64,000 bases of DNA from the NCBI GenBank assembly GCA_011634665.1, contig WAEK01000012.1, positions 1,531,001 through 1,595,000 of the forward strand. The letters run 5' to 3'. Origin of the DNA: Mortierella sp. BCC40632. Its lineage: Eukaryota; Mortierellomycota; Mortierellomycetes; Mortierellales; Mortierellaceae. Position numbers and translations under genes: made by a program. Below are positions 1 to 10,450 of the stretch, one piece after another (the first letter of the stretch is position 1; the number at the start of each line of letters is the position of its first letter). The notes beneath the pieces are model-generated. The model was not told the DNA's origin, searched no databases, and worked only from the letters and a program-made list of their open reading frames with translations.

Positions 1-96
1 TACAGTTTTGCCCACACCGACAAAACCAGTGAAGACAGTGACTGGTGTCTGGTCGCCCTTGCTAATCGTGTTGATTGCAGCTGCTGGAAGACTCAT
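1..96 (-). CDS. CobW/COG0523 family GTPase, N-terminal fragment
   Basis: This is the first 32 codons of a minus-strand gene that leaves the window at base 1. The ATG lies at 96-94 in a CCACCATGAG context. Residues 19-32 read VTVFTGFVGVGKTV, in which GFVGVGKT is a Walker A (P-loop) motif. The TVxTGFxGxGKT arrangement close to the N-terminus is typical of COG0523 metallochaperone GTPases (CobW, or ZNG1-type zinc chaperones in eukaryotes). The family inserts metal into client proteins using GTP. Only the P-loop is visible, so the subfamily cannot be set and another P-loop GTPase is possible. A 20-nt T run lies just upstream of the start. The gene is divergent from the AP endonuclease gene. Confidence 0.7.
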   Translation of the reverse strand, partial: MSLPAAAINTISKGDQTPVTVFTGFVGVGKTV

Positions 97-304
97 GGTG
101 GATTTTTTTTTTTTTTTTTTTGGTGAAGTGAGGGGTACAACCGGAGGTCTGACCATTTCCAGTCCTGCATTTCTACATTGAAAAAAAACTCTTTTTCTAC
201 ACCCTTAACAGATGCATCCTTGTTTTCGGACACTCATTCGTTCAAAGTTGCCACCGAACAACTTTGGTTTCTTCCCAACTGGAACAACGCGAGGTCTTGT
301 CAAC
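97..304. promoter_or_regulatory. Short divergent promoter region
   Basis: About 208 bp separate the divergent start codons of the CobW-like gene (96) and the AP endonuclease gene (305). The region holds a T run at about 103-121 and no clear TATA box. It must contain the promoters of both genes. Shared regulation is inference only. Confidence 0.4.
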
Positions 305-1524
305 ATGCTTCCAGCCAAAAGTGTCCTCGCTCAACTTCGCGACGCCGCCAAAAAGAGAGAAGCGTCCATGGCTTCAACAGCATCCACAACCCCAAATCAA
401 AAGCGAGCACGCGACGACGATTCAGACAATGGATCTGATTCCCGCAAAAAAAAAGAGAATGTCAAGGACAACACTGACCTTCCCGAAAAATCCAAGGAGG
501 AGGTAGCAAAGGACACTACTCAATCTCAATCAACTCCTTCAGCAAAGGTGGCCACGAACAAGAAGCAACCACTTCGCACTGGATCTTTCACAAATACGAC
601 GATGCCTGCCACTTTGAACTTACCAAAGACCCCAGAGGGCTGTGTCAAAATCACCTCCTGGAACGTGAGCGGACTAAATGCCTCTTTGAAAAAGGTACCG
701 ATCTATCCCAAACGATGTCTTCCATGACCATGCTCATTTTCAATCTAAAGTTAACGCTCCTATCACCCTCTTCACAATAGGGTTTTAAAACCTACATTAA
801 CGCCGAGGACGCAGATGTGATTTGCCTTCAAGAACACAAGGTCAACCAACCGACCCTCAATCTTGTGGACCCAAAAGTCTACCCTTTCTCTTGGTGGGGC
901 TTCGAAGAGAAGAAGGGCTATGCAGGCGTTGCAATATTTAGCAAGACAAAGCCTATTTCAGTCACTGCAGGACTACCCACCCATCCTAACCCAGAGATCA
1001 CCAAAGGTCGTGTGGTAACGCTAGAATACCCTACCACTTTCTTGATAGGCTGTTATGTGCCAAATGCCGGCCAAGGACTCGTTCGGTTGAAAGAAAGGAT
1101 GGTTTGGGATGTGGCCATGAGGGAGTGGCTGCTGCAATTGAAGAAGAAGGAGAAGCAAATTATCTGGACAGGAGACTTGAACGTCTGTCATAAGCCAATT
1201 GATCTTCGAAACCCTACTACGAACACCAAGTCTGCAGGATTCACCAAAGAGGAGAGAGATGGGTTCTCCAAGATTCTGAAAGATGTTGATTTGGTTGATA
1301 CGTTCCGAGAGATCCAAGGTGAGGACGAGTCAGTTGGTGGACAATACTCCTATTTCTCGTATCGCTTCCAATGCAGGGTCAAAGGAATCGGGTGGAGACT
1401 AGACTATTTTGTGACGGATAGAGAAATGATGGAGAAGAGAGTGATGGAAAGTACTATCCGAGAGGAATGCTATGGAGCGAGTGACCATTTGCCGATCGTA
1501 TTAGTGGTCAAGGGTGAACTGTAG
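305..1524 (+). CDS. AP endonuclease, exonuclease III/APE1 family
   Basis: Two exons, 305-694 and 781-1524, encode 377 aa. The 86-nt intron starts GTACCG, ends ACAATAG and is phase 0. The enzyme cuts DNA 5' of abasic sites in base excision repair. Family motifs are in order: ITSWNVSGLN (Asn120), ICLQEHK (Glu148), GCYVPNAGQG, GDLNVCHKPIDL, WRLDYF and ASDHLPI, giving the metal-binding, catalytic Asp/Asn and Asp-His residues. Residues 1-110 are a Lys/Ser-rich tail with a KRARDD...RKKK nuclear-localisation-like cluster. An in-frame upstream ATG at 212 would add 31 residues rich in Arg and hydroxylated residues without acidic ones, possibly a mitochondrial presequence. AATAAA lies at 1543-1548. The intron, single copy and absence of an RT distinguish it from a LINE endonuclease. 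Confidence 0.92.
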
Positions 1525-1575
1525 TTGGTCAAACTTTGTGACAAATAAAAAGACAGCCTTATGTCCTTGAAATGA

Positions 1576-2978
1576 TTACGTCCATGACCAGTCTGCTGGA
1601 GCCAACCAGAAAACGTCGCCATCCTCAATCTGCTTCATGTCACTAAGGCGGTTCTGCATTAGGAGAGCAACAGGAGTTTCTCCAATATCTTTAGCATGGA
1701 AGATTGTTAAGCGCTATCAGGATATAAAAAAAAAAAATAGAATAGAATAGAATAAAAGGTTAGGAATTGCTTTGTAAAGTAAGCACTTAGTTCTCAATAC
1801 AGGAGCTATTTTGAAAAGACTTTGGTTCTACGTTCATCGTACCTTTTCCGCATCGAAAGGAGCATCCGTAGTCTGTGGCAAATTTAAAAGGCTGATGATA
1901 TTGTCAAGCGTTCGTCCTAAAGACCATGACTTGAAGAAAAGAACAGTTAGCCTTTTGTTGTAATGAACCATTTGCCATACCAAGAACCTACCTTATCAAC
2001 AAAGACAGCAGAACCTTCTGGGATGGAGTAGGTAGGAGATCCAATGGAGACAAAAAGTCTAGAGTTTACAGGGATACTTTGTTCGCCCTATTTTTTTTTT
2101 TTTTTTTTTTTTTTTTGGGAGAGAGTTAGCTCTGTTCGAGAAATGAAGCCAGATAGCACGTAAAAGTACATACCAGTGCAGACTTCCGAAGCTTCATGAC
2201 AGTCACGAATCGCGAGGCCTTCTTTGGTTTTGGTTTCGATGAAAGTGATGTCGACGATTCGGTTGATGTGGAGGACGAAGAAGAGGCCAGATTTCTTGAA
2301 GCAGCTCTTGATTTAGCGAGAGCAATAGCATCCTTGGCATTCTGGGCACGCTTTTCCAAGGCTATTTGCTTCTCCTCCTTGGATAGTGAAGGTTGAGATG
2401 ACTGCTGAGGTACCTGTACACCGTGCTTCGTGGCGATTTCCTGGCGAAGCTCTGCTCGTTTGCTGTCTTCCGCTTGTTTTTGTAACATAAGGTCGTGAAG
2501 TCTTGAGCAATGGTGATCTTTCTCATGACGATGGTGTAGACAGAATGTCTTTGAGCATCCTGAACAAGTGTGAGTGACACGATCCACGCGATTGCATTCG
2601 GAATAGTCGCATGAAACGCGGCGGGACTGGACTGCAGCGAGGACGTGTGTAGTGCAGCCATTTTCTTGATGTTCTGAAAGCTAATCAGACATTGAGAACA
2701 AGGTCACTACCTCTGTCTGTAGACAAGCGCGCTCATTGAAGAACAAGAAAATGATTGCTCCATACTGAGGACTCTGATGTGATGCGAATCACTTGCTTGC
2801 ACAGAGGGCAGAGCTGAGTGGTGGCATTATGGTCTTGCCATTGAGAACAAGCATGGTCGGAAGGAAGCCGATGTGCGGAACAAAACGTTTCCTTGCAAAG
2901 AGAGCACTGGAATGGTAGAAACGAAAGCGACTGACAGTTGGTCAGAGCGCAATTCGCTCCGAGGGTTGGAAACTCCAT
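1576..2978 (-). CDS. AN1-type zinc finger protein with C-terminal ubiquitin-like domain (ZFAND1/Cuz1-like)
   Basis: Five exons (2978-2766, 2680-2174, 2087-1992, 1929-1843, 1713-1576) give 346 aa. All introns are phase 0 and GT-AG (85, 86, 62 and 129 nt). The first AN1 finger (residues about 10-60) runs from NCALTNCQSL through CSLCKETFCSAHR to CPLCKQV. A linker SEHQENGC leads into a second AN1 finger with CDYSECNR and CSGCSKTFCLHHRHEKDH. A Lys/Glu helix and a Ser/Lys-rich stretch follow, then a ubiquitin-like C-terminus with VFVDKSWSLGRTLD and a terminal WLAPADWSW. ZFAND1/Cuz1 proteins recruit Cdc48/p97 and the proteasome, for example during arsenite stress and stress-granule clearance; that role is inferred from family. 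The gene is convergent with the AP endonuclease, 51 bp between stops. Confidence 0.88.
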
Positions 2979-3131
2979 GTGGAAAACGAATCCTGAGCGA
3001 GAAAGAGAGAAAAAGAGAGAGAAGAGAATGTTTGAGAGAGAATGAGTAACTTTTTGTAGGCTTGTAGGCTAGGATCTTACTTCCATTCTGAGTTAATCCC
3101 TTTGGGTCAATTGACTCCGTGGAGTGTCAGC
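2979..3131. other. Intergenic, GA-rich leader
   Basis: Purine-rich GAGAGA runs at 2998-3045 lie directly upstream of the AN1 gene start on its promoter side. I see no TATA box or other gene. Confidence 0.3.
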
Positions 3132-3440
3132 TCAAATTCGCGGAGCACCGTCAGAAATCGCCAATGTGTGTTCTAGGACGACATAGTCGTAGAAATCAGC
3201 GCCAGTAAACGGTCGATGCTCCTGCAGACGCAGTGCTAAATACTGTTTTCACGAGCTAAGATTTAGTCGCGTAGCTACCTTAGAGTAGACTAATCGATTG
3301 TTGACATGCTTCCCAGCCTCATGCACTTCGACCATCTTCTCGCTCCCTTTAACAATACAATACCTCCCCAGGCACACGTGTGAGACGTCCGGAGCTTGTT
3401 TATTAACCCGACCACTCCATAACACAGATGCTACTTTCAT
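3132..3440 (-). CDS. Small protein of unknown function, 90 aa
   Basis: The best model has two exons, 3440-3279 and 3242-3132, joined in phase 0 across a 36-nt GT-AG intron. Without splicing, frame 1 stops soon after the junction. The joined protein starts MKVASVLWSGRV, passes through LGRYCIVKGSEKMVEVHEAG and ends in LRLQEHRPFTGADFYDY plus a short hydrophobic segment. Composition looks like a folded soluble protein. I see no signal peptide or membrane segment and do not recognise the family. The intron is unusually short, so the boundaries are tentative. It is tandem with the AN1 gene on the same strand. Confidence 0.45.
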
Positions 3441-3689
3441 GTTATCCACTCCCCGTTTGACACCTCACTCCTGCTCCTCCCTCTGAACTGACAAGCATGA
3501 AATATCTTGCAACGCCCGACTCCCCAATAGGACTTTTGTGGTGCCGCTCCATCTGACTGTGATGTAAATGCACATGAACTGCTCGTCCATCAGCGCCTTC
3601 AATAGCTTTATTCCCCTTCACACAACCCTACAAAACTACCCTCTAGCCTCCAAACGACGACTAAACTCTCGAGTCACTCCAAACATGCA

Positions 3690-3944
3690 TTATCCCTGCT
3701 TCTGAGAAGATGCCTGCTTCACCAGGAACACCACTTCCATTCCAGCAGCCCATCGAAAGACAATCGCACCACTGGACCAACAACCAGAATTAAGCTCATT
3801 TCCAAGCGCGTTAAGACAAGCCTGCAGAGGAACCAGCCTTTCAAGAAAATGTAGTTTTTGGCAAAAAACCGGCTTCTCGACTTCGGTTTCATTGTCAATA
3901 TGGACCCGACAGATTACGGATTGACGCGGTTCCTCTAGCGACAT
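3690..3944 (-). CDS. Possible small ORF, 84 aa, unknown
   Basis: An ATG-initiated ORF begins MSLEEPRQSVICRVHID and continues with a Leu-rich, amphipathic middle (HFLERLVPLQACLNALG) and a hydrophobic segment (AIVFRWAAGMEVVFLV). Composition is compatible with a real protein, but there is no recognisable domain and the length is short. It could be an exon of a longer gene or chance. The flanking minus-strand candidate at 4033-4375 ends next to an AATAAA-like signal, so the two are probably separate units. Confidence 0.28.
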   Translation of the reverse strand: MSLEEPRQSVICRVHIDNETEVEKPVFCQKLHFLERLVPLQACLNALGNELNSGCWSSGAIVFRWAAGMEVVFLVKQASSQKQG

Positions 3945-4032
3945 TTATTGCATCGTCCTCAAATTGCATTTATCACTTTCCTTCGCAACAAAGGAGACGA
4001 TCGGTATCAGCTGCCCAAACAGCTCGCGACTT

Positions 4033-4375
4033 TTATTCCAGCATCTTGGGCAAATACTTGACATCGCGATTTAACTTTTTCTCGAGCCGAGCTACCCCAC
4101 GGAGATTCCCGTCAAAAGAGCCCAAGATGGCCTGTGCATTTTTGCATATCGTAAGTGAAGATCCTGCACTTTGCTCTGAACGAAACACATGGTGCGACGG
4201 TAGTCCACGGCAAGGGCAACCAGCTTTATTAAGTTGTAACTGGCCAACATCCCTGGATTTTCCGCTGTGTAGCGCAAGGGACCTCTCAAACATACCCGTC
4301 TGTCACACGACAGTTTTCCTCATACCACACAGCCATCGTTGCTTCAGTCGTTTGAGGAGACTTGGTATTGCCCAT
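4033..4375 (-). CDS. Possible small spliced gene, about 99 aa, unknown
   Basis: The start MGNTKSPQTTEATMAVWYEE at 4375 stays open for 80 nt to a GTATGT donor at 4295. A CCAG acceptor at 4253 restores frame into a segment containing NAQAILGSFDGNLRGVA and ending VKYLPKMLE. The intron would be 43 nt. The stop codon overlaps AATAAA on the same strand. The MGN start could be N-myristoylated (inference). I do not recognise a family, and a competing frame is open over part of exon 2, so the model is weak. Confidence 0.28.
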
Positions 4376-4521
4376 ATCGTCTGCTTTTGTTTTTTCCGCC
4401 CTTATTTTCGTGGATTACGCATAGTCCGTTGCAGGAGGTTGCTGCGAAGGGGGCTATTAATCCTCAGGTAAGCAGTGTAAACTGAGGTGAAATTATACAA
4501 CAAGTGTATTACAATATGTGT

Positions 4522-4523
<2 letters not shown>

Positions 4524-4553
<30 letters not shown>
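4524..4553. repeat. Poly(A) run
   Basis: An uninterrupted run of about 30 A residues follows a TGTGTGCA stretch. No retroelement body or target duplication could be attached to it. Confidence 0.6.
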
Positions 4554-4555
<2 letters not shown>

Positions 4556-4608
4556 GAAAAAATAGCCCACTGAATCTCTATTGGATAATGCAATAATCAC
4601 CATCGTAG

Positions 4609-4771
4609 CAGTGGTTCTTATCGAACAGAAAAAATCAAGATCTCGTCTCGTTAAGCCGCGGACTCGTTTCGTTAAGCCCTTGCTAATTCCCTGTAAATGG
4701 CCGTTATCGAAACGAAACGTTAACGAAACGAAACGAGCTATCGAACGAATCCGTCTCGTTGAGAAACACTG
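4609..4771. mobile_element. hAT-type MITE, 163 bp
   Basis: The element is flanked by a perfect 8-bp direct repeat, catcgtag, at 4601-4608 and 4772-4779. Its termini are CAGTGGTTCTTATCGAA on the left and, read inward on the other strand, CAGTGTTTCTCAACGAG on the right, matching the CAGNGNTTCT ends of hAT transposons, which duplicate 8 bp. The interior has no ORF and is made of short repeated motifs (CGTCTCGTTAAG, CGTTTCGTTAAG, inverted CGAAACG) like hAT subterminal repeats. It is non-autonomous; no hAT transposase is in the window. Confidence 0.85.
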
Positions 4772-4779
4772 CATCGTAG

Positions 4780-5560
4780 TCGGGAAAAGGCTACAGATCG
4801 CATTGGACACTATTTAGGAGGAAGAGAAAAAGAAAGAAAAAACGAGGATGCACCCACAGACACTGATGACCAGGCAAAGGCTACTATGTCCGACGAACTA
4901 TGGCGAGCTACAAATGCTACTCGTGGACTTTACACAGACACGATACAGATCCACCGCGCTAAAACTTAAGACGGCTAATCGTTTTTACGGCTCTGAGAAG
5001 AGACGCCGGATGCCATCGCGGCAGTCAAAGGCGAATATCGTGGCCGCCATATCAAATTGGAGGACCGAGACAGGATTTCGCTCGAAGACAGGAACCTCTC
5101 TTGATTTAGTTCACTTTCCTTGGTGACAGTTTTTGACGAGATCTGGGCCAGTGCCTACGAAGACAAACTCCAGTCCTCTGTTCTCCAGTCAAGGCAGAGT
5201 CCCCTGGTCACTGCTATTCCACAACAGCTCAAGACGAAGACGATAAAGCCGCTGATTTTGAAGATGGACAAGACCAGGAGGAGTCTTGAACAAGTAAAGT
5301 AATACCAAAGCAAGTCTTGCGCACTGAGTCGCTCGAGGATCCCGGCCACTTTACTCGCATAGTCGAGCTCTTTGAGCGTCAACAAGAAGCTGGAACAGAT
5401 TTAGAGGAACAGATATTCACTCTCGCCCACAAGGGCGTATTGTTGGTACGTTTTCCATTTCAATCAGCAAACTGGCTCTATAACATTGAAAGCTTCTAGA
5501 ATCCTCACACTTTCTCATATTTAGCTTGCAGGGGGCTCCATGTGGACTGATAAAGCGCGG
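4780..5560 (+). pseudogene. Decayed coding sequence, unknown
   Basis: Protein-like stretches appear in changing plus-strand frames, for example LEDPGHFTRIVELFERQQEA at about 5333-5394, followed by a possible donor GTACGT at 5450. Stop codons and frame changes interrupt every reading of more than about 90 codons. I cannot assign a family. It may be the upstream part of the decayed region that continues beyond the SINE at 5561-5675. Confidence 0.35.
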
Positions 5561-5675
5561 TTGTTTTATTTATTTATTTATTTATTTATCACTTAAGTAG
5601 GCTGTTCTCACTGGGATTCAAACCCAGAGGAATAGCGAACCATCAACGTTGCACCGCTGCCTGAGGGGCTCCAAG
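5561..5675 (-). mobile_element. tRNA-derived SINE with TAAA tail
   Basis: On the minus strand the sequence starts GGAGCCCCTCAGGCAGCGG, continues through a tRNA-like T arm CTGGGTTTGAATCCCAG (a good Pol III B box) and ends in repeated TAAA units (seen as TTTA repeats on the plus strand at 5565-5589). A tRNA-like head plus a simple-repeat tail is the classic structure of a short SINE. It is unlike the other SINE family in this window in both head and tail. Target duplications are not certain, though a GGGGCTCCA match occurs on both sides. Confidence 0.6.
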
Positions 5676-7282
5676 AGAGATCAAGGCGACCAAATGTAAA
5701 GTTGATCAGAACTTTGGGTGTCTTCAACAAAATCATCTCTATTCTATTGTTACCCATTTTACAGTCAAGATATCCAGTATCGGTGGCGGAACAAAGGGGA
5801 AGAAAATCTGGATTGCAGAGATAGAGAGCGACCCTACTTCATTCTAGGCACAGATGTCACTCCAGATCTTTTCGAGATCTCAATGTCAATACCTAATCCC
5901 ACGCAACAGCATGTCCAGCATAACGAGCGCCCACCTTCATCAACACCTCGAGATGACCAGTAATCCATGGCAAGGGCCGATATGCGAAAGGTGTCGAATA
6001 TATCACCCGGTTCCTGTTATGAACTTAGTTGGGAAGTCAGCGTGAAAATGTAAACTGGGACCGCAGGGTACAGCTCCAGCAAGAAGAGAAGGATACTGCC
6101 GACAAGCGCACTGAGCACCAATGTGAACAGTCTTATTCTCATTGGAGAAACTGTATGCGGCACACTTCGGTACAGGCTAGCTGATTGCGACTGATTGGCG
6201 ACCAATTTAGATGAAGATACGGGTACTAAATGGAGCAAGAATGTACAAGTCGACGGCGTCTCCGATTGATATGATATCGTTAACGCTAGCCAAAAAGAAC
6301 GCCGGCCAAAAAGAATGCTGGCCAAGGAAATGGAGCCGAAGACTGTCATGCCTTTGACTAAGCCTGCGGTCAATGAAGGTATTGAGCCCGAGGAAGGATA
6401 AGATGAACATGACGAGCAAAACGAGTTTTTGGATGGAATTGCGACTGACTTAGCGCGAGTCAAGTTTGATGAAAAACTTCTATTCAGCTGTTGCCAAAGA
6501 GCTATGCAATCAATCAACAGTACAACATGCAGTCTTGATCACTTTCTCGACATCATCGACAATTACATCTACAACAATCAAAGAGCCTAGCAGCAGACGA
6601 CTGAGGTCTCTTCAGTCTCTTCGATGTGCTCTTTTGGAATCACCACCATCCTGCAAACAATGATCATTTGAGGACATCCAAAAGGCTACAATTGGAGACT
6701 TCAGTCGCGGTGAGCTGAAGGTTGTACGGGATCTCGCCAGCGAGCTGGGGTCCTTTGTGCCACGTCGATGAATCACCAAAGAGGGTGACAGATTCCGCCA
6801 GTACAGTCTCATGTTTCCCTTCGCGCTCCCATTGTATTGCTCACGAATGCTGTCACACAGGCCACAGAAAATGGTCGATTTGCTGGCCAGCTGTGCCCAA
6901 ATTTTGCTATGGGAAGTTTACCCGCGTTGCATTTCGGTCCTACGCAAATGTCCGAGGTCTTGTGTACCTCCTCAGGAGGCCGCTTTGATATCAATGGAGA
7001 AGTGGCAAACCAGTACACAATGTCACCGAAGTTAAAGCTCCAAAGAAAACAAAGGCGCCGTTTTGCTACCTTTTTTGACCTGAAGCGGATCGAAAAGATT
7101 TGTAGGCAACATGGAATCTTTTTCGGAAATCGGTAATGGCTGCCTTCAAATGCAATCTGTCGACTTTATTGAAAACATCTGGCTTAACTTCTGACCCTTC
7201 TTTACACATTACTCTTGACATAGCCTGATATTTGCAGACGAGCATACAGCCCATATGATTAGCCGTCAAGACATCGCGAAAG
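5676..7282 (+). pseudogene. Decayed coding region, unknown
   Basis: Plus-strand frames show protein-like pieces broken by stops, for example DLARVKFDEKLLFSCCQRAM and CSLDHFLDIIDNYIYNNQRA around 6450-6590, and GDFSRGELKVVRDLASELG near 6690-6750. Order and strand are consistent, so this looks like one ancient coding unit that has lost its frame. I see no diagnostic catalytic motif. It may be an old transposase gene or a dead cellular gene. Confidence 0.35.
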
Positions 7283-7930
7283 ATGAGCCCTATCAAAGAA
7301 AGAAAGGGAGGCCTGATGGATGGTAAATGGGTCCGAGACTGGCAGAGCGAACATCAAGCCAGTAGTGTAAATGAGATTGAAGAGCAGATCACGATGGCCA
7401 AACAGCAGGTCGAGAGACTCAAGACCAAAGAATCGACAAAAAATAGGACGGTTACCCAGCTGCAGAGAAATGCCACAGTCGCCACCTGTATGTTCAAATG
7501 CGACAATGACAATCCTGAGCGAGACACATTTTTTGCAAGAATGAAACATAGAAAGGCCATTGCACGCAATACCGAGAACAAGCTTGCGCAGATAAAAGAG
7601 CAACTGGCCATGCCAAGAAGGCTATGTAAGTCTGCTGCACAGTTGAGCAAGAAGATCGGTAAGGGTGATACGACTGGTGCAATGATGTCGTTGCCGTCGT
7701 GGGAACATCCAACCATTGAAGAATCCCCATCACATATCGACATCTCTATGCTGTTGAGTCAGCACGGCCAAGTTGTGAATGGCCAACAGAGGCAGGCAGT
7801 ATCTTGTACCGAGGACCAAGGGGTTCGTGTTTCGTCCCACAATACCTCCCGAGCTTTGTCCAAGATTAAGGAATCCATAAATTGCTTCCAAATGCTGCAA
7901 GGTAAGAATAGGGTAAAGAGGAATGAATAG
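7283..7930 (+). pseudogene. Best-preserved segment of the decayed region, 215-aa ORF
   Basis: This is the only long open stretch in the decayed plus-strand region. From ATG it reads MSPIKERKGGLMDGKWVRDW, then a Lys/Glu/Gln-rich predicted coiled coil (INEIEEQITMAKQQVERLK-like, residues about 30-55), and a second helical segment (ENKLAQIKEQLAMPRRL). A GCAAGGTAAGAATAG splice-donor-like site lies near its 3' end (about 7899-7913). The same frame resumes downstream with KDIKSALENLSKKEAPLPSA near 8230. Function unknown. It may be an exon of a gene or an internal part of a dead transposase. Confidence 0.4.
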
Positions 7931-8600
7931 TAAACATAAGTGCCCATTCTCAGGAATCGGATCGCTAACACTATTCTTTAATCCTAGACTTAGAGGATTC
8001 AATTATGGAAATGGACGTAGACCCAGCAAGACGACCAAGATAATCTGTTCGAGTCGACAGTGCCTTCGAAACCTGCTAAACGATCTTGGCTGGATTTCCA
8101 GGCTGCTCATGCCAACGCTCAGGTATTCAAACTCCTAGCGGCTACTAAGGTGGTCCAAATTAGATCGACGAGATATCATTTTGTAACAACCTTGCCCGCG
8201 CACGCGAGCGAGCTCTAATAGAATAAAGAAACAAGGATATCAAGAGTGCACTTGAGAATCTCTCCAAGAAAGAAGCACCCCTGCCATCAGCCGGAACGAT
8301 AGAGTGGATCGACAAGGCGACGGAAGCACAGACAGAAGCCAAGAGCGCTCTGCATTAATTCAGCAGAACAAAATCACTCCAAAAACTGGAACGAACCAAG
8401 CGACGCGGCACTCCCAGGGCATGGGCCAAGTTTACTAGTCATATCCGAGGCAAGACCGTCAGGCACACAGTTGAAGGAGCAGTTGCTCGAGACACTGGAT
8501 CGTCGTCAGTCAACGCTTACGCTGAGTATCTTAACGAGTGTCAGGAATACGAGTTCCAAAAACTGGGTTAGGATAGGCTCTGCCATCATTCAGGATGTAT
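7931..8600 (+). pseudogene. 3' part of the decayed coding region
   Basis: Fragments such as LEDSIMEMDVDPARRPR (about 7987-8040), SKKEAPLPSAGTIEWIDKAT (about 8260-8315) and GTPRAWAKFTSHIRGKTVRH (about 8408-8468) are protein-like but separated by in-frame stops. They continue the plus-strand coding trend from 7283. No family recognised. Confidence 0.35.
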
Positions 8601-9479
8601 CAAGAAACGGCCAGAGGTACGTTTAGTATGATTAGGGATGCAGGAGCTGGGATCGGGTCAGGATCACTGGGCATGCGCGACGCGGCGACAAGAAGATCTG
8701 GAAAGAACACCTGCAACAAGAGACTTTTTTTTATTAACTGACGAGCATTTGACGAGCAAACTTTTCCTGATGTGCCTCCAATGGACGGCGCCGGCACGGT
8801 CGCATCGAAAAATCGATGATAAGATTAGAGTTGTCAGCGTTCACGGAGCCATGGAATGCAGGAACCAAAGTTGAAAGTCGTTCCAATGTGGGTACATGAC
8901 GACACCCTGGGGCAGTCAAGGAGCCGGGAATATTAGTGCTAGTGGATACTATAGAGTGACCAGCAAAGACAAGCTGGCGATGCCTTTGCCTTTCGTGGTC
9001 CACAAGATACGAACGTCAGTTACCATTGACGGGAGCAACCATGCCTGTCCAACCTCCTGCAGCTGAAGCTACGGGCACTCCCAACGCGGGATATATTTAT
9101 GTATGTGCTCCATATGCGAAACATTGATGTCGATGTAATGATTTGAAAACTGAGCTCATTTTTAACAAGATCTCACTGGGAAAAGCAAGAGAGAAAAGAA
9201 AAAGGAAAGTACCAGGTGTTGGACCTATCAGGTTCCGAAGGTGTTTGAAACCGGTTTAATGGAGCTTGGATCTCTGGGTGGTTGATTGCCTAGTCCTACT
9301 TAAGAGTCTGGAAAACAGATGGTATTCTATGGTGCCCTGGGCTGGAAGCACTACGAAAATGTCAACATGCCTTTGGTAATAATGTCTTTGTTAGTTTACA
9401 AACCCCTAGTGCGTGCCGGGGAGAGAAGGAGAGAGGAGAGAAAAAGCTGAACATTAGCGCCTTTCCCATAATTGACAGG
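8601..9479. other. Stretch without recognisable genes
   Basis: No open frame above about 90 codons, no splice-consistent gene model and no clear repeat structure. It probably belongs to decayed transposon sequence flanking the dead LINE. Confidence 0.3.
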
Positions 9480-10450
9480 GGACGCTGAGAATGGACGATC
9501 AGGTATTTCTCAACTTTCTCCAGAGCTTTGTCGAAACGTTATTGGCACGTCTTTCGAATATCAGTGGCTGGGTATCCAAGCGACATAAATAGCTTTGATC
9601 TGTTGAGTCATGTCAGTCAATGGAGGCCTCTTTCAAAGCAGACACCAAGTTCATGTACGGGTTCCACTGTGACAGGGAAGGCTAGCGTGTTCCTTAGATC
9701 GAACTTCGCGTTTGTTACTCTACAGTAGCTCTCCGATATCTGTTGTAATGGTGCCTGTTCCTGAGCGGTGTTTAGGAATACCAGCAGGTCGTCCGCATAT
9801 ACTAGGAATAGGATGAGCTTTTCCACCGCATGAAGAAGACATCCTATTAGGCAGCAAGATGGTTTGGACTAGCTGCTCAAACACACTATTGAAGAGAAGA
9901 AGGGAGTAGATCTCTTTGTCTTAGCCACTTTGTCCAAATGACTTTGGAAGGTGTTGAGTGATGTGCCCAACCTGATCTTTGAGCAGAAGATAAGGGTGCT
10001 GAGCCGGTTGAAACAATAAATTTTGAAAGCTGAAGGTCAATAGTGTCTGTAGAAGGTGTTCAGGATGGATCCTGTCATACACTTCCTCTGATCCAGCGAG
10101 AATCCAGCTCAGCATCTTTGCATTTGATGGATATGGTCCATGACCCCAAGAAATGCTAGTCCATTGTTTGCAATGAGTCTGTTCGCAGCAAATAATGACT
10201 GACAAAAGCAATGAAATACCTTCTGGACAGTCGAGATCTGTTCATGGGGAGTCTTGTGAATAGCTTTGCATCGATGACGGGGTTTTCACTTCGCAAGTAG
10301 TGTAGGATCTCTACTTTTCGCTGGTAGGATCATGACGGTGTTGAGTTATACCCCTTGGTATCCTCCATACTAAAATGTATTGTCGAACACCCTCCCAAAT
10401 GCTTGGTGGTCTGTTTGTGAGCGAGAGATGGGTAGTAGCGCTGTGGGCAG
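9480..10450 (-). pseudogene. Degenerate LINE reverse transcriptase
   Basis: On the minus strand, a motif-A-like segment SEEVYDRIHPEHLLQTLL (10211-9921 frame) precedes a motif-C-like segment VYADDLLVFLNTAQEQ (9826-9617 frame), in the order and roughly the spacing of a non-LTR RT. The text after YADD (YCRVTNAKFDLRNTLAFPV) fits fungal LINEs, where a SNAK-N-KT pattern follows motif C. Stops and frame changes show that it is dead. Ends, poly(A) tail and target duplication are not recognisable. Confidence 0.6.

Noticed and set aside
4046..4471. 141-codon plus-strand frame
   Set aside because: It overlaps minus-strand frames with more protein-like composition, is Arg/Cys-rich and has no motif. Probably a shadow frame.
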